Positions 46,043 to 54,101 of a stretch of DNA of 64,000 nucleotides are shown one piece after another; position 1 is the first letter of the stretch; every line of letters begins with the position of its first letter. This stretch comes from an uncultured Myxococcales bacterium. Lineage in GTDB: Bacteria; Myxococcota_A; Polyangia; Polyangiales; Polyangiaceae. The position numbers and the translations under genes were made by a program. The DNA lies in assembly GCA_937902985.1 (NCBI GenBank), contig CALFNG010000193.1:36524-100523 (forward strand). The letters are read 5' to 3'. The notes below the pieces were generated by a model. The model did not search any database. It was not told the DNA's origin and saw nothing but the letters and a program-made list of their open reading frames with translations.

Positions 46043-47239
46043 GTGCGAACGGGACTCGATCGACTCGCGACGCATCCCACGCTCGGTGCCGAGCTGCGCG
46101 CGGCGCGGGTGGGGCTGCTCGCCCATCCGGCGTCGATCGACCGCCGCCTGTTCCACGCGCGGCGCATCCTCGATGCACTCTCGGTTCCTGTCGCTCTCCT
46201 GCTCGGGCCGGAGCACGGGTACGGGGGCGAGGCGCAAGATCTCATCGGCGTCGCTGACGCGCGTGACGCTCGGGGGATACCGATCCGGAGCCTCTACGGA
46301 GGCACGTTCGAGGATCTCGCCCCGACGGCCGAAGACCTCGAGCGCATCGATCTGCTCGTGGTCGATCTGCAGGACGTCGGAGCCCGCTACTACACCTTCG
46401 TGTGGACGGCCGTCATGGCCATGCGGGCGTGCGCGAAGGCGGGCGTGCGCATGCTCGTGCTCGATCGTCCCAACCCCCTCGGCGGCGATCTCGAGCGCAT
46501 CGAGGGCCGCCGTCAATCTCGTGAGTTTTGCTCCTTCGTAGGGCTCGAACCGGTCCCCGTGCGTCACTCGATGACCCTCGGCGAGATCGTCGCATGGCGC
46601 GCCGAAGTCGAAGGGCTTCCGCGAGAGCTCGTCCGCGTTCTCGGCGTCGCCGGTCTCCAGCGAGAAGAGCTCGCGACCGCCTGGGACCGGCCTTTCGTGC
46701 CCCCGTCGCCGAACATGCCGACCCACGCGACGGCGCTCGTCTACCCCGGCGGCTGTCTGATCGAGGGAACGAACCTCTCGGAGGGGCGGGGAACGACGCG
46801 TCCCTTCGAGATCGTCGGCGCCCCCTGGCTCGACGGCGCGCGCCTCGCCGACGACCTGCATTCGCTCGCGCTGCCGGGCGTTCGCGCGCGCCCCGTCACG
46901 TTCCAGCCCGCCTTCCAGAAGCACGCGGGAATCGTTTGCGGCGGCGTTCACGTTCACGTCACGGACCCGAAGGGGTTCCGGCCGTTTGCCACCTATCTCG
47001 CTCTCGTCGCCCTCGCGCACGCGCAAGACCCCGAGCGGTTCGCGTTCCGCACGGAGATGTACGAATTCCGGGACGACGTGCCTGCCTTCGATCTGCTGAC
47101 GGGAGACGCGGAGGCGAGGCAGCGCATTTTACGGGGCGACCCGCCCCGCGACGTGGCCGAAGCGATCGCCGCCGTCGACGACGCGGACCGCGCCATCGTG
47201 CTCGAGGCCATGGAAGCGGCTCGCGCACGCCGCGCGTAA
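46043..47239 (+). CDS. DUF1343 family protein, exo-beta-N-acetylmuramidase NamZ type
   Basis: A 398-residue enzyme. The family, named from Bacillus NamZ, removes terminal N-acetylmuramic acid from peptidoglycan fragments. Diagnostic blocks are GLDRLATHPT at the start, VGLLAHPASIDRRLFHAR, LLGPEHGYGGEAQD, PIRSLYGGTFEDL, the acidic LLVVDLQDVGARYYTFVWTA, VLDRPNPLGG, PSPNMPTHATALVYPGGCLI, EGTNLSEGRGTTRPFE and GAPWLDG. No signal peptide is visible, so it would act in the cytoplasm, probably in cell-wall recycling. The start is GTG at 46043 (VRTGLDRL). Divergent from the NtrC-like gene. Confidence 0.9.
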   Translation: MRTGLDRLATHPTLGAELRAARVGLLAHPASIDRRLFHARRILDALSVPVALLLGPEHGYGGEAQDLIGVADARDARGIPIRSLYGGTFEDLAPTAEDLERIDLLVVDLQDVGARYYTFVWTAVMAMRACAKAGVRMLVLDRPNPLGGDLERIEGRRQSREFCSFVGLEPVPVRHSMTLGEIVAWRAEVEGLPRELVRVLGVAGLQREELATAWDRPFVPPSPNMPTHATALVYPGGCLIEGTNLSEGRGTTRPFEIVGAPWLDGARLADDLHSLALPGVRARPVTFQPAFQKHAGIVCGGVHVHVTDPKGFRPFATYLALVALAHAQDPERFAFRTEMYEFRDDVPAFDLLTGDAEARQRILRGDPPRDVAEAIAAVDDADRAIVLEAMEAARARRA

Positions 47240-47482
47240 GGCCGGCCAGGCATTGCGCCGCCGCGACGCCGCCTTTCCGCGAAACCGACTTTCGGGTCGG
47301 GCATCGGAATAGGTGAGGGGGGCGCGTTGTCTTCCCCCCGAGCCGCGAGCCGGCGGAATTCTCCTCTCCTCCTCCACACCACGAGCATGCTGCGAAGCCA
47401 CGTAACCAGCGCGGGTCAGGGCGAAAAAATCACAGAAACCCTCTTGCCCGCGCGACGTACGAGACACATCTAATACGTTTCA
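47240..47482. other. Noncoding region upstream of the candidate sRNA
   Basis: No gene visible. It contains a weak promoter-like pair, TTGCCC at 47444 and TAATAC at 47471 (or TCTAAT at 47469), with spacing longer than ideal (21 or 19 bases). An A-rich patch GAAAAAATCACAGAAA lies at 47422-47437. Confidence 0.4.
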
Positions 47483-47616
47483 TACGGCCCGTCGCACCGT
47501 CCCCTCCTGGCGGTGCTCTCTCGTGGCCGTCGCTTGAGGGTTCGCGCGAGCCCCCTCCCCCCACCGCGCGAACCCGCCGCGCCCGGGCGATGAAAGTCGT
47601 CCGGGCGCGTTTTTTT
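47483..47616 (+). ncRNA. Candidate small RNA with two C-rich hairpin loops
   Basis: Three consecutive hairpins on the plus strand. Hairpin 1: GCACCG (47494-47499) pairs with CGGTGC (47511-47516), loop TCCCCTCCTGG. Hairpin 2: GGGTTCGCGCG (47538-47548) pairs perfectly with CGCGCGAACCC (47565-47575), loop AGCCCCCTCCCCCCAC. Hairpin 3 is an intrinsic terminator (separate entry). Both loops carry CCCCTCC or CCCTCCC stretches complementary to Shine-Dalgarno sequences, as in 6C RNA of actinobacteria and other C-loop regulatory RNAs. The 5' end is a guess from a TAATAC box at 47471. An alternative is that it is only the 3' UTR of the NamZ gene, whose stop is 340 bases upstream. Confidence 0.55.
47578..47616 (+). 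terminator. Rho-independent terminator
   Basis: CGCGCCCGG (47578-47586) pairs perfectly with CCGGGCGCG (47601-47609), with a 14-base loop and seven T (47610-47616) directly after the stem. Only the plus strand has the T-run, so it ends plus-strand transcription. It is the only strong stem plus T-run I find in the window. Confidence 0.85.
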
Positions 47617-47620
47617 GTAT

Positions 47621-48511
47621 CTACTTCTTTTCGCCGTCGAGGTCTTCGGCGAGATAGCTCAGGATGACTTCGTCGAGCGACTTGTCGCTGATGAGGTCTT
47701 CTCCGAAGATAGATTTGCCGTGCTGCGGTCGCGCCTGGCCGAAAATCGAGGCGGGACGCGTGGGCGCGTAGCGACGCTCGCCGGCCGCTCCCGGCCCTCG
47801 GGCGACGGCGGGCGCGGGAACCGACGAGCTCGGGGGCGGCCCCGAAGGACGCGGCGACGCCGGGGCCGTGACGCGGTATTTTCCCGTGGCTCCGCCCTTC
47901 TCGCGGAAGAGATTCGCCGGTGGGGGCGGGAGATCGTCGTTCTGCCGGAGGAGGGGCGAAGAGGGATTGGCGACAGCGGCGGCGCGCTCGACGGCGTCGA
48001 TGTCGAGAGAAAGGTCTCCAGCGGCGTTGCCCTCGCCCAGCGGAGCCAGCTCCTCGGGGGCCACGGCCGGTGCGACGGGTGAACCGAGCCGTGCAGGGGC
48101 CGTGGGAGACGGGGTCATCCCTCCGGCCCTGGCGTGGGCGGCCGCCGCCATGGTGCTCGACGAGGCGGCCGCCGGGGGCACCGACGCAGCGGGGAACGAC
48201 TGCCGCGACGCCGACTCGGCGCCCTCGATGATCGAATCGAACTTTCCGTCGCGCAGGGCGATGAACATCGCCTTGTGCTGCTGCTTCATCATCTCGCGAA
48301 CGATCTCTCCCATTCGGTCGTTGTCGACGTACTCGGAGTAGCTCGTCTTCACGCTCTTGAGGATGCGCCCCCCGTCCATGAACAGGTGCGTGATGATATG
48401 GCCGTACTTCACGCCCGAATCTTCCGTTTGAATGTGGAAGACCTTGCCCTTGTGGCGGACGTTGTTGTTGTAGCCGAGAAGAGGCGAAACGTGCTTCGGC
48501 GGCATGGCCAC
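47621..48511 (-). CDS. Hypothetical protein, myxobacterial conserved N-terminal domain
   Basis: A 296-residue protein of unknown function. Residues 1-95 form a compact domain beginning KHVSPLLGYNNNVRHKGKVF and continuing HIQTEDSGVKYGHIITHLFM, then DGGRILKSVKTSYSEYV and a helix MGEIVREMMKQQHKAMFIAL. I recall this opening as common in myxobacterial proteins but know no function for it. Residues 100-255 are Pro/Ala/Ser-rich and disordered. The C-terminal 40 residues (KSIFGEDLISDKSLDEVILS) form a short acidic helix. No signal peptide or membrane segment. The layout of a conserved domain, disordered linker and C-terminal helix suggests an adaptor. Its stop lies 5 bases from the opposing terminator. 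Confidence 0.75.
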   Translation of the reverse strand: MAMPPKHVSPLLGYNNNVRHKGKVFHIQTEDSGVKYGHIITHLFMDGGRILKSVKTSYSEYVDNDRMGEIVREMMKQQHKAMFIALRDGKFDSIIEGAESASRQSFPAASVPPAAASSSTMAAAAHARAGGMTPSPTAPARLGSPVAPAVAPEELAPLGEGNAAGDLSLDIDAVERAAAVANPSSPLLRQNDDLPPPPANLFREKGGATGKYRVTAPASPRPSGPPPSSSVPAPAVARGPGAAGERRYAPTRPASIFGQARPQHGKSIFGEDLISDKSLDEVILSYLAEDLDGEKK

Positions 48512-48615
48512 GGCCGCTCCCGCGGCTCATCTACAGACGCTATCACACCACGGCCGGGGCCGGCGCGAAGGAGCCCGGTAAATTTTGGGAAAGCCCACCA
48601 CGTTCCGGTGAGCTT

Positions 48616-50937
48616 CTATTCTCCCACGATCGGCGCAAGGCACGCGTCTGCCCGCTCCCGAAGCTCTCGCACGCCGACCGAAAGGGAGCCGAGTGGCGCG
48701 ATGACGATGGACAGCACGGGGCCGCCCGTCGTCCCGATACGAACGGCAGGCACGCCAGCCTTGCCGGCTCGCTCGACGACGTCGGCCAACGCATCTGGGC
48801 GCACGCTCGCGACGATGCGCGAGGGACCTTCGCCGAACAGCGTGGCCAGCGCGTCGATCGCCGCGCGTTCTGCCGGCAAATCGATCCGCGCCCCGACGAC
48901 CCCGCCTTCGAGCGAGCACGACTCCGAGAGCGCGACCGCCAGACCTCCGTCGCTCACGTCGTGAGCGCTGGCGAGCCGTTGGGCGCGAGCGAGCTCGAGG
49001 ACGAGCTTCTGGAGCCTTACCTCCGCATCGAGATCGATCGGCGGCGCTTCTCCCGAGAGCTTTCCGAGCTTGCGCACCAGCCACTCGCTCGCGCCGAGGG
49101 CGCGCGCGCCGGTGGAGACCGCGGCGCCGAGGAGCAGGATCGCGTCGCCCGCGTGCTTGAACGGCGTGGTCACCACGTCGTCCGCCGATCGCAAGAGCCC
49201 GACCCCGGCGACCGTGGGAGTCGGCAAGATGGCAACGGACGTGATCACGCCGCCGCGTTGCACGGCCGTCTCGTTGTAGAGGCTCACGTTCCCGCTCACG
49301 ATCGGGACGTCGAGCGCCTTGCAAGCCGCCGCGATTCCGTCGACGGCGAGCGAGAAGGACGCCATGACCTCGGGTCGCTCGGGGTTTCCGAAATTGAGGC
49401 AGTCGGTGATGCCGATCGGCTCGGCGCCCGTCGTCACCAGGTTGCGGCAGACCTCGGCGACGGCGCTCGCGGCCCCGACGAAGGCGTCGAGCTCGCAGGT
49501 CCTGCCGTTGCAGTCGACAGCGAAGGCGAGGAACTTGTTGCCCGCGTCGCCGCAGGGGACCCGGACGACGGCCGCGTCCGACCCCGGTCGCACGACGGTC
49601 CCACCGCGCACGATCTGATCGTATTGCCGCCAGATCCACGCGCGTGAGCCGACGTTCGGCGATCCGATGAGGTCGAGGAGCTCGAGGTTCAGATCGCGGG
49701 GTATGGGCACGGTGTCGGGATCGACGGCGACCGTTCGTTGCTTCGGCGCCGCGCGGGGCCGGTCGTACGCGGGCGCGCCGTCGGTCAAGATCCCGATCGG
49801 GATGTCGCAGACGACCGCCGGCGAGCGCGCGCCGGGCATCGCCGCCAGGGGGTCGTAGCCGTCGGTGGCCTTGACGACCCAGCGCTTCGTATCGGTCACC
49901 TTGCCGATGACCGCGGCGTCGAGCTCCCACCGAGCGCAGATCTCGAGGACACGCGCCTCCTTGCCCGGCTTTGCGACGAGGAGCATTCGTTCCTGAGATT
50001 CGCTCAACAAGATCTCGTAAGGCGTCATGGCCTTGGCGCGCCGCGGGATCGCGTCGAGGTCGATCTCGACGCCGTTGTCCGCGCGGCCCGCCATCTCGAC
50101 GCTCGACGACGTGAGCCCGGCGGCTCCCATGTCTTGAATGCCCTCGAGCACGTCTTCTGCGAAGAGCTCGAGGCAGGCCTCGATGAGAAGCTTGCCCATG
50201 AACGGATCGCCGACCTGCATCGTCGTGCGGATGGCGGGTCGCGTCCCGGTGCTCGTGAACTCGTCGCTCGCCATCGTCGCGCCGTGGATGCCGTCGCGGC
50301 CCGTCTTCGCGCCGATGTAGAGGATGCTGTTGCCGATGCCGCTCGCGCGGCCGTAAAATATGCGATCGGTGCGAGCCACGCCGCAGGTGAACGCGTTGAC
50401 GAGGATGTTCCCGTCGTAGCGCTCGTCGAACTGCACCTCACCCCCGACCGTCGGCACTCCGATGCAGTTGCCGTAGCCCCCGATGCCCGCGACGACGCCT
50501 CGTAGCAGCTCGGGCGTCCGCGGGTGCTCGGGGCTGCCGAACCGCAGCGAGTTGAGGCTCGCGATCGGGCGCGCGCCCATAGTGAACACGTCGCGCAGGA
50601 TGCCGCCGACGCCAGTCGCCGCGCCCTGGTGAGGCTCGATGAAGCTCGGGTGGTTGTGCGACTCCATCTTGAAGACGGCCGCGTAGCCGTCGCCGATATC
50701 GACGACGCCGGCGTTCTCGCCCGGCCCCTGGATGACGCGGGGACCCCGGGTCGGCAAGCGCCGGAGGTGCACGCGGCTCGATTTGTACGAGCAGTGCTCG
50801 CTCCACATGACGCTGAAGACGCCGAGCTCGGCGTACGAGGGGTCGCGGCCCAGGGCGCGGAGGAGGTTCTCGTATTCGCCGTCGTTGAGCTTGTGCTGCC
50901 TGACGAGTGCGGGCGTGATCGGCGGGTCAGTCGCCAT
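48616..50937 (-). CDS. purL: Phosphoribosylformylglycinamidine synthase subunit PurL
   Basis: A 773-residue enzyme of purine synthesis, converting FGAR to FGAM with ATP and ammonia supplied by PurQ. It is the short PurL type, which needs PurQ and PurS. Visible blocks: [59 protein letters not shown] (substrate and Mg site), [48 protein letters not shown], and the second half-repeat [33 protein letters not shown], and [17 protein letters not shown]. Length is as expected. purQ lies nearby but on the opposite strand at 52346; purS is not visible in the window. Confidence 0.97.
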   Translation of the reverse strand: MATDPPITPALVRQHKLNDGEYENLLRALGRDPSYAELGVFSVMWSEHCSYKSSRVHLRRLPTRGPRVIQGPGENAGVVDIGDGYAAVFKMESHNHPSFIEPHQGAATGVGGILRDVFTMGARPIASLNSLRFGSPEHPRTPELLRGVVAGIGGYGNCIGVPTVGGEVQFDERYDGNILVNAFTCGVARTDRIFYGRASGIGNSILYIGAKTGRDGIHGATMASDEFTSTGTRPAIRTTMQVGDPFMGKLLIEACLELFAEDVLEGIQDMGAAGLTSSSVEMAGRADNGVEIDLDAIPRRAKAMTPYEILLSESQERMLLVAKPGKEARVLEICARWELDAAVIGKVTDTKRWVVKATDGYDPLAAMPGARSPAVVCDIPIGILTDGAPAYDRPRAAPKQRTVAVDPDTVPIPRDLNLELLDLIGSPNVGSRAWIWRQYDQIVRGGTVVRPGSDAAVVRVPCGDAGNKFLAFAVDCNGRTCELDAFVGAASAVAEVCRNLVTTGAEPIGITDCLNFGNPERPEVMASFSLAVDGIAAACKALDVPIVSGNVSLYNETAVQRGGVITSVAILPTPTVAGVGLLRSADDVVTTPFKHAGDAILLLGAAVSTGARALGASEWLVRKLGKLSGEAPPIDLDAEVRLQKLVLELARAQRLASAHDVSDGGLAVALSESCSLEGGVVGARIDLPAERAAIDALATLFGEGPSRIVASVRPDALADVVERAGKAGVPAVRIGTTGGPVLSIVIAPLGSLSVGVRELRERADACLAPIVGE

Positions 50938-50981
50938 GCGGCATCTCCCTGGTCGCGTATGTCTACTGAGTCACGCCGCGC

Positions 50982-52013
50982 TCAGGCGGCCGCTGCCTTC
51001 CACTGGGTCCGGCTGCGGAGCATCGCAACGATCGCCTCGGCCGAAGGGCGGGTGTCGCCGAGCGTCACGAACCGGCGGGCGAGCCAGTCGTACCGGCGAA
51101 GCATGAGGCAGACCCATACGCCGAAGAAGTCGATGCCCTCGAAGACGATGGCACCCTGCGTTTCGTACTCGCCGAGATTGCGGGCGAACTCGCCGGGCAT
51201 CTCCGTCCAGTGGCGGGTCGCCTTGAGGTGATGCCCGATGTGGTACCCGTCGTTGAAGCAGCGGCGGTTATAGGTCGAATTTATGCACGTGATGCTGTTG
51301 CGGTAGCTGTTCGCCGGTGAAGCCTGGTCGACGAACGCGTGCTGGGCCCAGTTGCCGGCCATCATGCCGAACCGCGCGATGACGAACGGCAAGACGAAGA
51401 CCACGAGCGTCGGGCGCCAGTCGACGAACATCAGACCGACGACCACGGCGTAGAAGGTCAGCTCGCCGGCCACCAGCCGGAACATCAGCGAGCGCCGCCT
51501 CTTCTTCGCGAAGTAGCGGGTCAGCTGGAAGATCGCGGCGACCATGAACCGGGTGAAGTACCGGAGGAAGTCGATCGCGCTGTCGCGACGGTAGGGCATC
51601 GTCGAGCTGAGATCGCCCGCGAGGTTGTTCTCGGGGTGGTGCATTCCGACGTGATGCGCGAAGTACGTCTCCGGCGACTCGCCGAAGAGCGGGCCGAGAA
51701 CCCACGGGATGTACCCGTTCATCCACCCCCACGACGGCTTGAACAGCTTCCGATGGCTCGTGTTGTGGAGCATCAGCACGAACGGGCCCAGAAAATAGAG
51801 GAAGATGGCCAGGTGCAGCCCGGCGAGCCACCAGCGGAACGCGCCTGGAACGAACAGCCACGCCGCGCTCGGAATGACGACCACGCTCAGGACCACCATC
51901 AGCTTCAGAAAGGGGAGGTCGCGCTCGTCTCGAATTAGACTCCCGGCGAGTCGCTCGGGGATGCCGGGGACCTCTCGCGGAGTGTGCGTGGGGTCGGAGA
52001 GAGCGACGGTCAT
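50982..52013 (-). CDS. Membrane fatty acid desaturase
   Basis: A 343-residue integral membrane di-iron enzyme. The three histidine boxes are present: HNTSH (HxxxH), HHVGMHH (HxxxHH type) and HIGHH (HxxHH). Hydrophobic helices lie at about residues 35-55 (LKLMVVLSVVVIPSAAWLFV), 60-85, and 180-225 (ELTFYAVVVGLMF, TLVVFVLPFVIARFGMMAG). ATG at 52013 (MTVALSDPTH) is chosen; the upstream frame is low-complexity and overlaps a tandem repeat. It may introduce double bonds into acyl lipids or carotenoid-like substrates. It lies 44 bases upstream of purL on the same strand and is divergent from purQ. Confidence 0.88.
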   Translation of the reverse strand: MTVALSDPTHTPREVPGIPERLAGSLIRDERDLPFLKLMVVLSVVVIPSAAWLFVPGAFRWWLAGLHLAIFLYFLGPFVLMLHNTSHRKLFKPSWGWMNGYIPWVLGPLFGESPETYFAHHVGMHHPENNLAGDLSSTMPYRRDSAIDFLRYFTRFMVAAIFQLTRYFAKKRRRSLMFRLVAGELTFYAVVVGLMFVDWRPTLVVFVLPFVIARFGMMAGNWAQHAFVDQASPANSYRNSITCINSTYNRRCFNDGYHIGHHLKATRHWTEMPGEFARNLGEYETQGAIVFEGIDFFGVWVCLMLRRYDWLARRFVTLGDTRPSAEAIVAMLRSRTQWKAAAA

Positions 52014-52345
52014 ACAGAGCCTTTGGTGGGAGCGCACGCCGCAGCCGCGGCCAAGCGCTGCCCAAGCTACGTCCATTTGGGCGCGCGTGCGCGGCAAAGC
52101 GCGCTCCGCCGGCCGAGCAGAGCGCATTTTCGCGAAGTGCAACGCTCGCATTGGAGAAGTGCAAGCGGGCCGCTTGCGGACTGGGCGGAATGCGCGGAGT
52201 GCGCGGAGTGCGCGGAGTGCGATGACCTCTCGCGAGGTGCGCACGCCAGCAGGTCTCGAGCGTCGCCAGCGTCGCGAACGTGCTCAACCACTGGAGATCG
52301 TCACCAGGGTCCGCCGCCAGCGGGCTGTGCTATCGGTCCCTCGTC
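52014..52345. other. Divergent intergenic region with a 9-bp repeat
   Basis: The shared control region of the desaturase (minus) and purQ (plus). It contains three copies of TGCGCGGAG at 52191-52217. I see no clear promoter, purine riboswitch or other RNA structure. Confidence 0.5.
52191..52217. repeat. 9-bp tandem repeat TGCGCGGAG, 3 copies
   Basis: Three perfect copies and a partial fourth (TGCG) in the desaturase/purQ intergenic region. On the minus strand it reads Leu-Arg/Ala triplets, similar in flavour to the GCGCAGAG dispersed element. Confidence 0.8.
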
Positions 52346-53026
52346 ATGCGCGCCTGTGTCATCGTTTTTCCTGGCTCCAACGCCGACGCCGAGATGATCC
52401 ACACCCTGCGCGACGTGTGCGGCGCGCCGACCACCGTGGCCTGGCACACCGACGTCGAGCTCCCGTCGGGAACCGACCTCGTCGCGATCCCGGGTGGGTT
52501 CAGCTACGGAGACTACTTGCGAACGGGCGCAATCGCCAAGACAAGCCCCATCGTCGGCGCCCTTCGCGCTCACGCCGAGCGAGGCGGATACGTTCTCGGC
52601 GTGTGCAACGGATTCCAGATCCTCACCGAGGCGGGTTTGCTTCCGGGCGCCCTGACGCGAAATCTGCACCAGCGATTCGAGTGCGGCGATTGGTTCGTGA
52701 AGGTCACGAGCGAAGGCCCGTTCACTCGCAGCCTCGGCGAGGTGTGGAAGCTCCCGATCGCTCACGGCGAGGGTCGCTACCAGGCCGACCCGGAGACCCT
52801 TCGCGCCCTCGAGGGCGAAGGCAAGATCGGGCTCCGATACTGCACCGCCGAGGGGGAGCGCGAAGAGCGCGCAAATCCGAACGGGAGCCTCGAGGCGATC
52901 GCCGGCATCTACGGCGGCCCCCGAAAGAACGTCTTCGGTCTCATGCCGCACCCGGAGCGAATGAGCGAGGCGCTCATCGGCGGGACCGACGGCCGAAAGC
53001 TCTTCGAGCGCGTCCTGTCGCAGTAA
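52346..53026 (+). CDS. purQ: Phosphoribosylformylglycinamidine synthase subunit PurQ
   Basis: A 226-residue class I glutamine amidotransferase that supplies ammonia to PurL. It begins MRACVIVFPGSNADAEM, has PGGFSYGDYLRTGAIAK, the nucleophile Cys in VLGVCNGFQILTEAGLLPGA, NGSLEAIAGI and the catalytic His-Glu pair in GLMPHPERM. Length is typical. ATG at 52346 is preferred over 52280 since it starts at the family N terminus. purL lies on the opposite strand with the desaturase gene in between, so purQ and purL are not an operon here. Confidence 0.97.
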   Translation: MRACVIVFPGSNADAEMIHTLRDVCGAPTTVAWHTDVELPSGTDLVAIPGGFSYGDYLRTGAIAKTSPIVGALRAHAERGGYVLGVCNGFQILTEAGLLPGALTRNLHQRFECGDWFVKVTSEGPFTRSLGEVWKLPIAHGEGRYQADPETLRALEGEGKIGLRYCTAEGEREERANPNGSLEAIAGIYGGPRKNVFGLMPHPERMSEALIGGTDGRKLFERVLSQ

Positions 53027-53065
53027 TCCGCTCGGCTCATGCCCGGTCGGTCAGAGAGTGAGATT

Positions 53066-53098
53066 GGCCGCAGAGAGCGCAGAGGGCGCAGAGCAGAG
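53066..53098. repeat. Dispersed intergenic repeat, GGCCGCAGAGAGCGCAGAGG type
   Basis: Same family as the element at 26561: GGCCGCAGAG followed by GCGCAGAGGGCGCAGAG. It lies about 40 bases after the purQ stop. Confidence 0.65.
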
Positions 53099-53167
53099 AG
53101 GGGTGGGACGCTCTGGGCGCGTTGCGACGCCCGGTCGTCAAGCCGAGGCTCTCCGCCTCACAGGGGG

Positions 53168-53300
53168 AAGGCTCTCCCTCGGAGGGAGAGAGCCGTCCGT
53201 CGACGGAGGGGCGTTCTCCGTCGGAGGGAGAGAGCCGTCCGTCGACGAACGAATGTTCTCCCTCTGAGGGAGAGAGCCTTCCGTCTGTGCGACCGGGCTC
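53168..53300. repeat. Short 42-bp-period array of palindromic units
   Basis: GAGGGAGAGAGCC recurs at 53182, 53224 and 53266, exactly 42 bases apart. The first unit contains the perfect palindrome CTCTCCCTC-G-GAGGGAGAG (53172-53190); the third has an 8-bp version. GTCGACG links units. On the minus strand it would read 14-residue units of DGRLSPSEGE type. Confidence 0.75.
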
Positions 53301-53405
53301 TCCCTTGACGCTCTGCCCGTTGAGCATCGGCACTCGCGCTACCCCCTCGCTGCTCAACGTTTTGGTCGCCTCTCCGCGGCCTCTCCTCCCGATGAGGGGC
53401 ATTGG

Positions 53406-53539
53406 CCTGTAGAGCGAGCGGCGGCTAAGCGGAACGGGTCCGGCTCGGCGGTCGCGGCGCGCAGCCGGACTTCCCGTCCGGCGAGCACCGCGAGCGTCGA
53501 GACGGGCCCGTTCCGCGACGCCGGCGCTTGCTCTACAGG
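53406..53539. repeat. 134-bp long imperfect inverted repeat
   Basis: CCTGTAGAGCGAGCG (53406-53420) pairs with CGCTTGCTCTACAGG (53525-53539) at 14 of 15 positions. Inside, GCGGAACGGG pairs with CCCGTTCCGC, and the arms continue with mostly wobble-type mismatches towards GCCGG...CCGGC near the centre. The right arm includes the stop codon of the coiled-coil gene. It could be a folded 3' UTR or a MITE-like insertion; no target duplication is obvious. Confidence 0.7.
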
Positions 53540-53973
53540 GGATCGAGGCCTATGCGTCGCTCGAGGCGGGCGACGCGCTCGCGCAGGTCTTCGCGATCGA
53601 GGCGGTGCTCGTCGCGCCATGCGTGGACGATGCCGGTGAGCTCGCGCACGTCGAGCGACAGCTCGGCGACCGCCGTCCCCAGACGCAGATCGCGGTCGAC
53701 GTTTCGGCGAATCTCGGTCTTGAGGTCGGTGCGGAGGGCGAAGAACTCTTCTTTGAACTCCGACCGCAGCCCGCCGATCGCTTGGTGGAGCTTGGCGCCC
53801 AGGGTGCCGATCTCGTCGTGGAGCTCGGCGCGCAGGCCACCAAGACCGTCGTGGAGCTCGGCGCGCAGCCCACCGAGACCGTCGTTCAGGGCGACGTTCG
53901 TCGCGTCGACCCGGCCGTTGAGCGCCTTCATCTCGTTCCAGATGCCGCGTAAGAGCTCGACTTGCTCGTCCAT
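53533..53973 (-). CDS. Coiled-coil hypothetical protein
   Basis: A 146-residue, almost entirely helical protein. It contains an internal 11-residue repeat, DGLGGLRAELH twice and DEIGTLGAKLH once, in a continuous heptad/hendecad coiled coil from about residue 5 to 140 (EFKEEFFALRTDLKTEIRRN, LREDLRERVARLERRIG-like end). There is no signal peptide or membrane helix. Small proteins of this form often act as oligomeric scaffolds or resemble DUF1640/phage-tail-fibre-like coiled coils; I cannot assign a function. The stop codon falls inside a long palindrome. The E2 gene lies 128 bases upstream on the same strand. Confidence 0.7.
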   Translation of the reverse strand: MDEQVELLRGIWNEMKALNGRVDATNVALNDGLGGLRAELHDGLGGLRAELHDEIGTLGAKLHQAIGGLRSEFKEEFFALRTDLKTEIRRNVDRDLRLGTAVAELSLDVRELTGIVHAWRDEHRLDREDLRERVARLERRIGLDPL

Positions 53974-54101
53974 GCTGCCCTCTCGATCTTAGCAGGAGGA
54001 AACAGGCTCATGTTCAAGCCACGGGCCAAGCTTTCGCGGGCGACTTTCGCGGGAGATCTACACGCTCCGGCCGTCCCCCGGACACCCTGCGCCCGACCCG
54101 G

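Larger units (their letters stand above)
53027..53532. other. Repeat-rich intergenic region
   Basis: No supported gene in 506 bases. It holds a dispersed GCGCAGAG element (53066-53098), a short 42-bp-period palindromic array (53168-53300) and most of a long imperfect palindrome (53406-53539). Open frames across it arise from the repeat period. Confidence 0.65.

Noticed and set aside
53037..53402. 121-codon minus-strand frame through the 53-kb repeats
   Set aside because: Composed of dispersed repeats and palindromes; no start context or domain support.
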